From Protopterus annectens (taxonomy: Eukaryota > Chordata > Ceratodontiformes > Protopteridae): a DNA stretch of 64,000 nucleotides. The notes under the pieces were generated by a model that did not search any database, was not told the origin of the DNA, and saw nothing but the letters and a program-made list of their open reading frames with translations. The translations under genes and the position numbers were made by a program. Below, in pieces: positions 11,279 through 21,229 of the stretch. The DNA lies in contig NC_056734.1 of assembly GCF_019279795.1 (NCBI RefSeq), positions 2,892,065 to 2,956,064 on the forward strand, written 5' to 3'. The stretch's first letter is position 1. Every line of letters starts with the position of its first letter.

Positions 11279-11845
11279 TTTCAATATCTCATGATGAATT
11301 ATAGATTTACTGATAACTGCAGTGATTAAATTAGAGGTATTTTACAATACAGAGATCTCATGAGCAAAAGGAAGAGTTTCTGTAGACCTTGTCCTGGGTA
11401 GGTTGACAAGTGGATGTTTAACTTAAGGTGTGTGTTGGCCTCCATCTTATGAAAATTGAAGAAAGTGATAACAAGCAACAAGAAGTACATTCAAAATAGG
11501 CTAAAAAATGGTGATTTTATTTTTTGGAATGTTAAGAGAGACTGAGATGCTTAATACTGACTATTTAATGGGTAAGTATGAAATGAATATGAAAAACTGA
11601 CTTATAGTACAAATCAATAGACAGTTCTTAATCTCCAAAATTGACGTAACCCATAGGATTCAGAAACATTGCTGCCTTGATTGCAGCCAACCCTCCTCTG
11701 TTTATTGTGAATGTGCAATGAACTATGATGCTTATCAGCAATGAATGTGCCCATGTATGTGAGCTCAGTGAGCAGCTGGTTAAATATGCAGACTGCAGCC
11801 ACAGCAAGAACTGTGGAAAGACTGTGTAGGAACATGGTATGAATG
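10100..11845. other. Unclassified interval with one AT-rich low-complexity tract
   Basis: No coding domains seen. The only clear structure is an A-run, AT dinucleotide tract and T-run at 11,211-11,282. The frames around 11,614-11,882 on the minus strand show no recognisable motif. Confidence 0.4.
11211..11282. repeat. A(n)-(TA)n-T(n) low-complexity tract
   Basis: Nine A residues run into about twenty TA repeats and then about twenty T residues. The tract is self-complementary and could extrude a hairpin. Confidence 0.95.
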
Positions 11846-11849
11846 GAGG

Positions 11850-11940
11850 GATGCGCCGGCAGCAGTAAGTCGCATTTGTCAAGCCCCGATGGTGCTCAGT
11901 ACATTCTTGTACACATAGCTGCAGCTAGAGAAAAAAGGTA
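11850..11940 (+). mobile_element. SINE family 3, partial body
   Basis: The stretch GCAGTAAGTCGCATTTGT, TGGTGCTCAGTACATTC, TTGTACACATAGCTGCAGC and TAGAG matches the body of the SINE at 4745-4990 read on its own strand, with scattered differences. The tRNA-like head is not clear here, so it is a fragment. Confidence 0.5.
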
Positions 11941-12289
11941 TGTGGCAGCCTCACTGGGTCATGAGATGTGTGCTGATCTGTTATGCCCCAGTGAAGCATA
12001 CATACAGATACAATAACTTCTGGAAGGTAGTAGGAGAATTAAGTGAAACTAGATGTGTACAGAGGTTCTAGGACCAAATAAAGAAACATAAAACATAGAC
12101 AACACTGTGAAAGGGGAGTGATGAAATAATCATGGAAAATGGGGAAGGGGCATTACACACACAGGTGTAAATGTCAATTAATAGAAATAAAAAAAATGCA
12201 AACTAACACATGATGGGTGGGGCAGAGAAGACTTTGAATATATCAGCCAAAAGTAGGTACATCCTCAACAGATTCTGACCACATTACCT

Positions 12290-12790
12290 TTACTATGATG
12301 CAAATGTCTGGAAGTAATTACCAAGTCTAGCCCTAAGAGAATGAAACTGGTTAGAACTACTGCATCACCTAGCTCTTTCTCAGCTAACTACAATACAAAG
12401 ACTTTTCTATTTGCAAGAAAATTGTCCAGCCCTTAACTATGTAGTACAACACTACTCCCCCAACAGAATTTTACACTCTAGAGAATAATCACTAATCACA
12501 ATAACCAAATCATCTAATACTCCAGACACTTCTTTGTATTCGAATATTGTACCTAAACTATGGAACCACATATTACTACCACTGAAATCCATTCAGAATG
12601 CAGACTCATTTAAAAGACAAGTAAAACTTCACATATCAAATGAATGGATTTGCCCCTGTATATCTCTAGGAGGAATGCCATTGTTATTTTCACCTTGCAA
12701 TATCATCAAACCATTTCTCTTTATTCAGAACTGCATGCCCCACAACCAGTCTTCACCAATTCCTCAATAATTTTAATATCATCACCCAGC
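12290..12790 (+). mobile_element. L2/CR1-like LINE 3' end fragment
   Basis: The frame from 12,534 reads YSNIVPKLWNHILLPLKSI and NADSFKRQVKLHI. This is the C-terminal signature of L2/CR1-type RT proteins: WN-x-LP, then S-F-K-x-x-(L/V)-K. Upstream frames are shifted but have the same flavour (RILHSRE). The piece is directly followed by the Tc1 element at 12,797. Confidence 0.5.
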
Positions 12791-12796
12791 CATATA

Positions 12797-14473
12797 CAGT
12801 GGATATAAAAAGTTTACACACTCTTGTTAAAATGCCAGGTTTTTGTGATATAAAAAAATGAGACCACAATAAATCATTTCAAAACTTTTCCCACCTTTAA
12901 TGTGACCTATAACCTGTACAATTCCATTGAAAAACAAAGAAATCTGTTAGGGGAAAAATATAAAAAAATAAAAAATGTACAATACTCTGGTTGCATAAGT
13001 GTGCACACCCTTAAACTAATACTTTGTTGTGTGTGAACACCCTTAAACTAATACTTTGTTGAAGCACTTTTTGATTTAATTACAGCATTCAGTCTTCTTG
13101 GGTACACACCTGCCATCAGTTAAGGAGACTGTGATTAACCCCAAATAAAGTTCAGCTCTCCTAGTAGGATTTTCCAGACATTTACTCAGTTGCCTGCTAC
13201 AGCAAAAAACAGGGTTCATAGAGAGCTTAAAAAGCATCAAAGGGATTTCATTGTTGAAATGTATCAGTCAGAAGAAGGGTAGAAAAAAATGTCCACAGCA
13301 TTGGATATACCATGGAACACAGTGAAGACAATCTTCAAAAAGTGGAGAAAATTTGGTACAACAGTGGCGTTGCAAAGAACTGAACATCCCTCCAAAATTT
13401 ATGAAAAAACAAGATGAAAACTGGTCAGGGAGGCTGCCAAGAGACTTACAGCAACATTGAAGGAGCTGCAGGAATTTCTGGCAAGTACTGGTTGTGTACT
13501 ACATGTGGCAACACTCTCCCATATTCTCCATATGTCTGGACTCTGGGGTAGGGTTGCAAGACAGAAGCCTTTTCTTACAGAGAAAAACATCCAGGCCTGG
13601 CTAAAATTTGCAAAGCAATACATCAGGTCTCCCAAAAGCATGTGGGAAAATGTGTTATGGTCTGATGAGACCAAGGTTGAACTTTTTGGCCATAATTCCA
13701 AAAGGTATGTTTGATGCAAAAACAACACTTTGCATCACCAAAAGAAAACCATCCCCAAAGTGAAGCAAGGTGGTGGCAGTATCATGCTTTGGGATTGCTT
13801 TTCTTCGCTGGAACTGGGGCTTTAGTCAAGGTGGAGGGAATTATGAACAATTCCAAATACCAGTCACTTTTGTCCCAAAACCTTCAGGTATCTGCTAGAA
13901 AGCTCAAGATGAAGGGGAATTTTACCTTTCAACATGACAATGACCTCAAGCATACATCCAAATCACAAAAGAATGGCTTCACCAGAAGAAAATTAAAGTT
14001 TGGAATGGCCCAGCCAGAGCCCAGACCTAAATCCAACAGAAAATCTATGGGGTGACCTGAAGAGGGCTGTGCACAAGCAATGCCCTTGCAAACTGACAGA
14101 TTTGGAATGCTTTTGCAAGGAACAGTGGCCAAATATTGCCAAGTCAAGATGTACAATGCTGATAGACGCCTACTCAAGAAGACTGAATGTTGTAATTAAA
14201 TCAAAAAGTGCTTCAACAAAGCATTAGTTTCGGGGTGTGCGCATACAACAAAGTATTAGTTTAAAGGCACACTTATGCAACCAGCATATTGTACATTTTT
14301 TATTTTTTATATTTTTCCCCAAACAGATTTGTTTGTTTTTCAATTGAATTGTACAGGTTATAGGTCACATTAAAGGTGGGAAAAGTTTTGAAATTATTTA
14401 TTGTGATCTCATTTTTTTATATCACAAAAACCTGGCATTTTAACAGGGGTGTGTAAACTTTTTATATCCACTG
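12797..14473 (+). mobile_element. Tc1/mariner transposon, complete ends, copy A
   Basis: The element starts CAGTGGATATAAAAAGTTTA and ends in the inverted form (TTTATATCCACTG). It is flanked by TA at 12,795-12,796 and 14,474-14,475, the standard Tc1 target duplication. The terminal inverted repeats run over 150 bp, including TGCCAGGTTTTTGTGATAT and CCTTTAATGTGACCTATAAC in both arms. Total length is 1677 bp, usual for this superfamily. Inside is a broken transposase on the plus strand. A tandem duplication (CCCTTAAACTAATACTTTGTTG twice, 13,010-13,062) sits inside the left part. The copy at 53,075-54,611 is the same family. Confidence 0.93.
13215..14227 (+). pseudogene. Tc1 transposase (copy A)
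   Basis: The order is the standard one. The N-terminal HTH region includes FIVEMYQSEEG and ALDIPWNTVKTI. Then comes LKELQEFLASTGCVLHVAT. The catalytic domain follows: first Asp in LWSDETKVELFGHN, second Asp in FQHDNDLKHTSKS (DNDPKH in active relatives) and the Glu in WPSQSPDLNPTENLWGDLK. The protein ends YSRRLNVVIKSK. These blocks lie in three frames, so there are at least two frameshifts, plus stops such as the one after SEEG. All three catalytic acidic residues are still readable. Confidence 0.88.
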
Positions 14474-14534
14474 TACATACTTTGTGACACTGCCCACTCG
14501 CACCCCATACTTCTAATATAAATCTTATGATAGC

Positions 14535-14539
14535 TCTCG

Positions 14540-14571
<32 letters not shown>

Positions 14572-14575
14572 GTAT
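14535..14575. repeat. (TC)n(TA)n microsatellite
   Basis: TC repeats pass into TA repeats directly before the foldback element at 14,576. Confidence 0.9.
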
Positions 14576-14831
14576 GGGTCTACTTCATAACACTGAAATT
14601 TCATAACGTTGAATTTCATAACATCGAGACCAGAACATCGAAAATTCAAAACACTGAAAACCCAAAACAGTGAAAACTCAGAACATTGAAAGTGTGCTTC
14701 ATAACATTGAAAACTACATTGCACAAATAAATAAGATCCTGTACACCTACAACAACACCTAACTAACAAACACTCACTGCCCCCACACCCCCTGTAAATT
14801 AAATATACCAACTCCAAGATCGCACTACATA

Positions 14832-15510
14832 GGTTCATAGGTTGGTACTAGGCTATCAGCCCTAGGGCCTATACAAGCCTAGCCATAACAATTCCCTGGC
14901 TATTTCTTCCCACAACATTTACTTCCCTAGATACCTGTCTAGCAGGGCGACTGATGTTATCCCCGGGGTAAATTTCCTATCTCCCATCCAGTCATCAAGG
15001 TTCCTTTTGAAGATGGCCAAGAAGGCGCTCTGCTTGACATGTATGGGCAATCTATTCCAGAGTCTGGGGAGTCTCTGGGTCAGGAACCTATCCCTCCAGT
15101 ATGTTTAGTTCATTGTGATGACAAGGTTTAGGTCCCTGGAGCATGTGGCTCTGATGGATTGGTATTTCTTTAAGTGTAGCATGTCTAACAGCTCTGGGTT
15201 TGACATGTCCTTGAATGTTAAGCAGAAATCGCCTGAGTAGACGATATGTGACAGAGTGTAGCTGGAGTTTTTTTAGTCGGTCAGCATAGGGCATTTGCTT
15301 TAGGCCTGTGATTCTTTTAGTGAGGTGTTTCTGCGGCCTTTCCAATTGTTGCAGATGTCTTGTGAGGTACATACCAAATGGGGCATTGCACTCTATGATG
15401 GGTCTAATGAGGGATGAGTACAGTACGACAATGACCTCCTTTTTTCTGGATGAAAAGCCCTTAGTGATGAGGTGTGCCACACAGAAGGATTTCCTGACCG
15501 TTGTGTACAC
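14832..15510 (-). mobile_element. CR1 LINE 3' end (subfamily A) inside the foldback
   Basis: The minus-strand frame 15,088-15,510 encodes the CR1 RT C-terminus: VVLYSSLIRPIIECNAPFGM, HLQQLERPQKHLTKRI and GLKQMPYADRLKKLQLHS. After it the strand reads the 3' region with GGCCGATAG-like text, ending in CAACCTATGAACCTAT, the 3' terminus shared with 42,660-43,555 and 61,585-61,775. The copy is 5'-truncated, as usual for LINEs. Its position between the two arms shows it inserted after the foldback was in place, or that it was captured. Confidence 0.8.
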
Positions 15511-15512
15511 TG

Positions 15513-15588
15513 GAAAAAGTTAATTTACTAACCTCACTGTATCGCAATCACCATACACTGAGGTTAGGAAATTAACTTTTTTCCACTG
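15513..15588. repeat. Small palindrome with ~32-bp arms
   Basis: GGAAAAAGTTAATTTACTAA is followed by CCTCACTGTAT. After about 11 bases the inverted form ATACACTGAGGTTAGGAAAT, then TAACTTTTTTCC, appears. It separates the CR1 piece from the right foldback arm and would fold into a strong hairpin. Confidence 0.8.
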
Positions 15589-15895
15589 TAGTGTGATCTT
15601 GGAGTTGGTATATTTAATTTATGGGGGTGTGGGGGGAGCCCCCCACATGGGTGGTACAGGGGGGCTTGCCCCCCCCTCAAAAACATAGTAGACAGTGTGT
15701 TTGTTAGTTAGGTGTTGTCATAGGTGAAGAGGATGTTATTTATATATGAATTATAGCTTTCAATGCTATGAAGCTCACTTTCAATGTTTTGAGGTTTCAG
15801 TGTTTTGGGTTTTCAATGTTTTGAATTTTCGATGTTCTGGTCTCAATATTATGAAAGTCAATGTTACGAAATTTCAATATTATGAAGTGGACTCA

Positions 15896-15896
<1 letters not shown>

Positions 15897-15964
<68 letters not shown>

Positions 15965-15993
15965 TATATAATTATATATGTGACATTTATGCA

Positions 15994-16082
<89 letters not shown>

Positions 16083-16140
16083 ATTTATATATCTATATCT
16101 ATATCTATATCTATATATATATGTATATATATATAAAGAT
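15897..16140. repeat. Compound (TA)n / (GT)n microsatellite
   Basis: Three long TA tracts are separated by GT tracts and a CTATAT-repeat stretch. The long plus-strand frames across it, rich in Ile, Tyr and Val-Cys, are translations of the microsatellite and not genes. Confidence 0.97.
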
Positions 16141-16564
16141 CTGCTTTATAGCCCACCTCTTGATTTTGACTTTAACATGTTCTACCCACCTAGTTCCTTC
16201 CTTCTCCATTTCCTTTGAATTTTTAGACACTAATTACATGATCTATTATCTATTATCTATTTTACAAACCCACTAATACACCTCTTTAAATGCTCAATGT
16301 TCAATGTCTACTAATGCATAAGTATTTTTTATACCGCAGTTGCTGCCTTTGTGTCATATGAATGTAATCTAATTAGCAAATGTATGTGCAATTGTTAGTG
16401 TATGGTAGTTAATGTCTGTACATATAAAAACTGAATTTCTGATTAATAATGTTTGTAATATGTTAGCATTTTTCTTCCTGAGCCTCATTGAAAACAGGTT
16501 TTTGACTAAACCTAGACAGACAAAGGCGGTAAACAAAAGCAAAACAAATAAAAATACTGTAATA

Positions 16565-16995
16565 ATGACATGCCTATATGCAACGCCAGGTGGACTTGAA
16601 CTTACAGCCTTTCTTATTTGTAGTGCACTTCATGTATAGATCAAGCTACAGCAGCAGCAGCAGCGACACAAATTGCGTCAGGAAAACACATAACAGTTGG
16701 CTATCACACACTTGCAGACTGAAATAATAAAAGCATACAACTCTGAGAGGACTGGAACCTACAACCTTACACACTTGGAGTGTGAAAAACACTTCATACA
16801 CAGGCTGAACTACAGCAGGAGTAGCAGTGAGACAAAAAGCTTCAGGAAACACACAGCAGTTGGGTGTCACACAACTGCAGACTAAAAGAATAAAAAGAAG
16901 AAAACATATAATATTGAGAAGATTTGAACCCACAAGTTTCCCCAGTCATCATGAGCAAAGCATTTAATTTACAGGCCTAGTTACAACACAAGTAA
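16565..16995 (-). repeat. Tandem tRNA-like SINE units 1-3
   Basis: On the minus strand, three units about 157 and 172 bp apart repeat the same layout. Each has an A-box-like start (GTAGCTTGATCTATACATG in unit 1, GTAGTTCAGCCTGTGTATG in unit 2) and a B-box-like stretch (AAGTTCAAGTCC, TAGGTTCCAGTCC, GGGTTCAAATC). The linker shared between units contains plus-strand TTCAGGAAACACACAGCAGTT. The tRNA-like folding potential and the tandem layout suggest a multimeric SINE. Two further units follow at 18,025-18,240 after a ~1-kb insertion. Confidence 0.6.
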
Positions 16996-17104
16996 AGCAA
17001 AACAGGACATATCACATAACATATCTCCTTTCTGAAGCTCTTCTCCTCTCTCAAGATTCACTGAAGATTGATCCACTTTAGAAACTAATGTATATATTGT
17101 ACAC

Positions 17105-17556
17105 GGGTTTACATTATAAGCATGAATGTTTACTTACCTGAATACCTAAATGCTGACACATATTCCCCAAACTGCAAATACACCGAATGCCCTAAACCAT
17201 GAAATTCAAAAAGTCGAACTGTCATAGTTGTCCCACCCCACTGCCTGCTACATACTACCTACACAAACACTAACCAAAACCCTACTTCTAACCCTAAACT
17301 TAACCCTACTTCTAACCCTACACTAAATCTTGCATATACCACCATGTATGCACTTAACTTAACCCACACTCTAACCCTAAGATCCATAACTATCGCACAC
17401 TTACCTTACAGAGCTATACCGCAGAAGGGCCAACCATGATGATTCGACGTATCCGATTTTGTGCTTCTAGACGATCAATGTTTTCGTGGTTCGATGAAGA
17501 CGTGTCGGCATTTAGGTATTCGGGTAAGTAAACATTCGTTCTTTTAATATAGACCC
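17105..17556. mobile_element. MITE with GGGTYTAYAT ends and telomere-like interior
   Basis: The ends are GGGTTTACATTATAAG (left) and GGGTCTATATTAAAAG (right, opposite strand). The inverted repeat continues through GAATGTTTACTTACC and GAATACCTAAATGC. The flanking octamers TTGTACAC (17,097-17,104) and TTATACAC (17,557-17,564) differ at one base, consistent with an 8-bp target-site duplication as in hAT-type transposons. The interior has several AACCCTAA-like words between 17,280 and 17,390. No protein-coding capacity was seen. Confidence 0.7.
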
Positions 17557-17576
17557 TTATACACTACACTGTGCTT

Positions 17577-17810
17577 ATCCGCAGTGGTGGTGCTGTGGTA
17601 GCGTTGTCAACTCACAGTAAGACGCTGACCGGTTCGACTCTCAGCTAGAACGTCTTCTGCTTGGACACATGCGTGAATGGGCATACCTTCGTTGAAGGTT
17701 GTGCGTTAGGGTTGGCAACTCAGCACGTAAAAATCAACTGCCAATCATTAGTGGACCGGAGTTCCGCTGTGGCGACCCCTAACCGGGAAAAGCCGAAAGA
17801 CGCAACAACA
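17577..17810 (+). mobile_element. tRNA-derived SINE family 1, copy with 17-bp TSD
   Basis: The head shows an A box (TGGTAGCGTTGTCAACTC) and a B box (CCGGTTCGACTCTC). The body includes GAATGGGCATACCTTCGTTG and AGTTCCGCTGTGGCGACCCC, and the tail is TAACCGGGAAAAGCCGAAAG followed by a CAA-type run. The flanks 17,560-17,576 and 17,811-17,827 (TACACTACACTGTGCTT against TACACTACACTCTGCTT) form a 17-bp duplication with one mismatch, the mark of LINE-driven retroposition. Two more copies lie at 42,299 and 58,802. The tail wording resembles tails seen in fish SINEs, from memory only. Confidence 0.88.
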
Positions 17811-18024
17811 TACACTACACTCTGCTTGATTTCATATTACACTGTATTTGCTCACTAGAATGTATACACGGAGTTTTTCTATGTAGTTAATTGAACTACT
17901 CTGTTATTGCTAATGTTTCTGTATTTTTTGTTTTTGAAATGTTTTGTATTTAACCCAGGCTGAGTCTGAAATTGGTCAATATTAATTATTGTACTACAAC
18001 GGTAAACAAATATAAATTAATAAA

Positions 18025-18240
18025 TAAAGGCTTCAGGGAAACATGCAGCATTTGTGCATCACACACTTGCAGTATGAAAGAATTAAAAGGGAGAAAAACA
18101 TACAACCCTAAAGGGACTTTTTAATGAGCCAAACATATAATTTGCATACTGATCTACAGCAGCAGCAATGAGACAAAAGGCTTCAGGCAAACACACAGCA
18201 GTTAGGTGTTACATACTCGCAGAATGAAAACATATGAGAG
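18025..18240 (-). repeat. Tandem tRNA-like SINE units 4-5
   Basis: The plus strand repeats the linker words of the array at 16,565-16,995: GGCTTCAGG(G/C)AAACA(T/C)(G/A)CAGCA, CACACTTGCAG and CTACAGCAGCAGCAATGAGAC. Unit 4 lacks most of its B-box region. The array is interrupted between about 17,005 and 18,028 by a ~1-kb block that holds the MITE and SINE 1. Confidence 0.55.
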
Positions 18241-18244
18241 TCAA

Positions 18245-20580
18245 CAATGACTCCTCAGGACACCACCATTGGGGTCTAGGCTATGATCTGCAGGCATAGT
18301 TGGCATTGTAATACTTTGGAAGGGAAACTCCTCAAATCCTGGCAGCTGTATCCTATGTAGTATGTGCCAACTGAAAGATAATGACACTCATCTTATGTAT
18401 GCACCTGGTGCCACCCGAGGCCAATACATCCAGTTCAAGATAGTGGTTGTACTTAGTAGTTGGATTTATGGAGCATGGCTTAGCACTGTGCTATACAATG
18501 AGCAGTGTAAGTTCTTGGAATTTGTATATGGGCATCAGTGGGGCTCTTTGTAATCCTCCCATCATGGTGTGATCACAAATGATAAGTGATTTGGAAGCCC
18601 TACATCAGCATGTGTGAGGTGTATTTATTTTTTTTTACAAGATTAAAAAGTGAAAATGGGAGTATGAGAAAGAGGTGAAAAGAGGAAACAAGCAGATGGT
18701 AGAGCAGAAGGTGAACAACTAAGGACTGAGCAGGATGGAGGTGGGGAAGGTAGGGTATTTTTTTTGTGAGACAGATGCTTATTTTTATGCATAAAGAAAA
18801 GGGAAGTTAAGGAGGGAAGTAAGGAGATAAGAGAAAGGTAAGAGGGTTAGATAGATAGACAGGATTCAACGGGGGATGTGGTAACTGAGCGAAGAACAAG
18901 GAACACAATGGTTAGGTGAAGAAGACATCAGACAGAGGAAAGACAATGCTAAGGGGAGGCGTGAACAACCAACATGGGTGGGCATGGAGACAAAAGACAG
19001 GAGAACAGCATGGTGGGGATAGGATGGGGTGTCCATAGCTGCAGTTTCTGCCAGCAGTGACCCAGTAGAAGACCACTTACCACTCTGGATACCATCACCA
19101 CTGGGTCCAGTCTCAGGTTTTGGTGATAGGGCCCTAGATACCATCACCACTGAGCTCTGTCTCAAATAGTAGAGACAATGTTGGACAGACATACAACTCA
19201 ATGAGTTGCTGGAGGAGGTTTTCCATCTGACCCCTTTTGCTATCCAACCACTAATCTTTAATCTCCTCTACAATGTATGCCAGCTATCAATGTGTAACAG
19301 AGTTATCCCCTTCACTGGCACTGCTACCAGTTGGTACAATAGTCACATCATTCAGGGCAGGGCTACCTGTAGTAGGTAAGGCAGGAGATATGGTGGTGAC
19401 TGCGACAGACTGGGAACCAGATGTGCTGGGTGTTTTTACTGGTGTTGGTGCTGGTTGTGCTGAAGCTGCACTCTTTGTAGAGGGCTGACAGGCCTTGCCA
19501 GCGGATGACTGTACATCTTGATGCTGCTGCATATAATGGTAAAATAAATGGGGAAAACAAAACACTTACCAAAATAAATACATGAAATAGAAAGGATGGT
19601 GACAAAAAAGGTGGGAAAGAGAGAAATCCAAATGCAGTGAAAAAATATAGCTGATATTTACTTGTCTTATGATTAAGTTGCACCTAATATATGTGAATTA
19701 ACAACATACATACCTCCTAGGTTAACATCTCTGTTACCATACACAGGTGAAAGGGGTGCCTGAACCCGTAACAATCAATGTCTGCATTCCAAAAGGCAAA
19801 GGATTAACATGGTGAGCTACTTGGACAAATGAATGGAGTCTGTAATCCAAGATGCAGTAATGACATGTCTAAGACAAATATACATGCACAAAGAAAAAAT
19901 GCTGCTCAAACATATCTTTCAGCCACAGGTTATAAATGAAGGAAACAAGTATATTGACAAAGATTGTCTATCACACAGATGTCCACCCAGCCAAAAATGT
20001 TGCTCATTTATATTTCCTACATCTACTGTTTCAGGTAGTATAGTGAGATGGAATTCTCAGCTGAAACATTATGTTAATACAAATGGGGGGAGTGAACCGC
20101 AGATATGGTCAGAGTGTGGAAGCACAGCCCTAACATCATGGCCCACTTGTCCAGCTGTATAAAAGGATGCATACACATACACATTAACAGTTTTCCACAG
20201 TCATACTGCTACAGTTCACCTATGCCAGTTATCACAGAAGTGACAGTGATTTTGAAAGGTCTACTTTTTGAAAACAAATCTCAGTTACAGTCAACATTAC
20301 AGGCTGTACAGTCTGAAGCAAGTATACTCACCCCAGCACTCACTTAAGTGCTGCAGTCTCCTCCTGTGCAGCTGCCTGTTCACTTCACTGTGTTTGTGGA
20401 CTATGGACAGAAATAGAATATTGTGTAATGTCTATGGATGGCATGTAGTGGCAAGTCATATGTGTGGCCAAATTTAGTTCTACTTACAGTACATAGGTGG
20501 TGATCCCTGTTTAACTTCAGCCTCCAGTCAATATAGGAGATCAGGATGGCACCACCTTGAATTGGTTTAGCAATACTCAT
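18245..20580. other. Unclassified interval, possible DNA-transposon relic
   Basis: No secure gene. The minus-strand frame at 19,287-19,565 is a Ser/Thr/Pro/Ala-rich stretch, and 18,866-19,201 shows a repeated SGDGIQSG/SGDGI phrase. This could be a low-complexity linker of a transposon-encoded DNA-binding protein, but no DNA-binding or catalytic motif was found. Confidence 0.25.
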
Positions 20581-20584
20581 ATTT

Positions 20585-21225
20585 TTGGGGTCATAATAAA
20601 ATGAAGTACATAGGAGTATGGACTAAACAGGATTCTGCTATGGCAGCTATGGATGTGTGGGAAGAGACTAAACAAAAGATAATACAAAAAACAAAGAATT
20701 GGAAGCTCTGTTTTATGGATATGGATAGAAAAATACAAGCAGTGAAAATAGTTTTAGTCCTTTAGTTTTGTACACAGATCAGGCATATTTCTATCAACCA
20801 GAGAAGTTGTATATATCAATTAATCAATTAATAAAGAGTTGAAAATTTTTATCTGGGAGAGGAAGAGGGCAAGAGTCAAGTGGGATAAGTTGATCCTTCC
20901 AGTAGAACAGGGTAGTTTGGGATCACCTGATTTGAAGTGGTATTTCAGAGCTACACAGTTAAGGCTCCTATACATATCCCACACAGAAATCTATAATTAA
21001 AAGTGGAAAGAGATGATTATGAAATGAGGGAAGCTGAAGAAACAAGGGGGGGGGGGGTGGGATTGTGGATGCAGATCCTTAAGGAGAACAACAATAACCA
21101 TACAGAATATTATATTCATAAAGCAGCTTAAAGTATTCTAAGAACTAAGCCAACACAGGAATGGAGAAAGGAGATTCTATCTGTAGGGATGACTACATTT
21201 GGGGATAAAGAGAATAGGTAAGAGC
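20585..21225 (+). mobile_element. L1/Tx1-like LINE fragment, post-RT region
   Basis: Shifted plus-strand frames read YIGVWTKQDSAM, then the Trp-rich text FIWERKRARVKWDKLILP and QGSLGSPDLKWYFRATQLRL. This is the segment after the RT in L1/Tx1 proteins, with the typical (F/L)-x-W-x-x-(R/K)-x-R and G-G-L-x-x-P-D-L-x-x-Y-x-x-A pattern. Many frame changes are present. An unbroken G run lies at 21,047-21,058. Confidence 0.55.
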
Positions 21226-21229
21226 GGGA

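Larger units (their letters stand above)
14576..15894. mobile_element. Foldback (MITE-like) element with long inverted arms, CR1 piece in the centre
   Basis: The left arm (14,576-14,831) and right arm (15,590-15,894) are inverted copies of each other. Landmarks are GAGACCAGAACATCGAAAAT, CACCTAACTAACAAACAC and CAACTCCAAGATC(G/A)CACTAC. The element begins GGGTCTACTTCATAA and its other end reads GAGTCCACTTCATAA on the opposite strand. The adjoining 8 bases (ATATGTAT and ATCTATAT) agree at 6 of 8 positions, but they lie in AT microsatellites, so that support is weak. No transposase is seen. The middle is filled by a CR1 3' end and a small palindrome. Two smaller elements with similar ends lie at 17,105 and 36,283. 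Confidence 0.7.

Noticed and set aside
15746-16276. 176-codon plus-strand frame rich in Ile, Tyr and Cys-Val
   Set aside because: It is the translation of TA and GT microsatellites and has no protein signature. Similar frames at 30,662-30,890, 35,750-36,159 and 54,520-54,884 are rejected for the same reason.
18245-19565. Possible Harbinger transposase and accessory protein (APGAYIR, Ser/Thr/Pro-rich frame)
   Set aside because: Only one short motif-like word and low-complexity protein text. No GDSGYP or HTH block was found in any frame.
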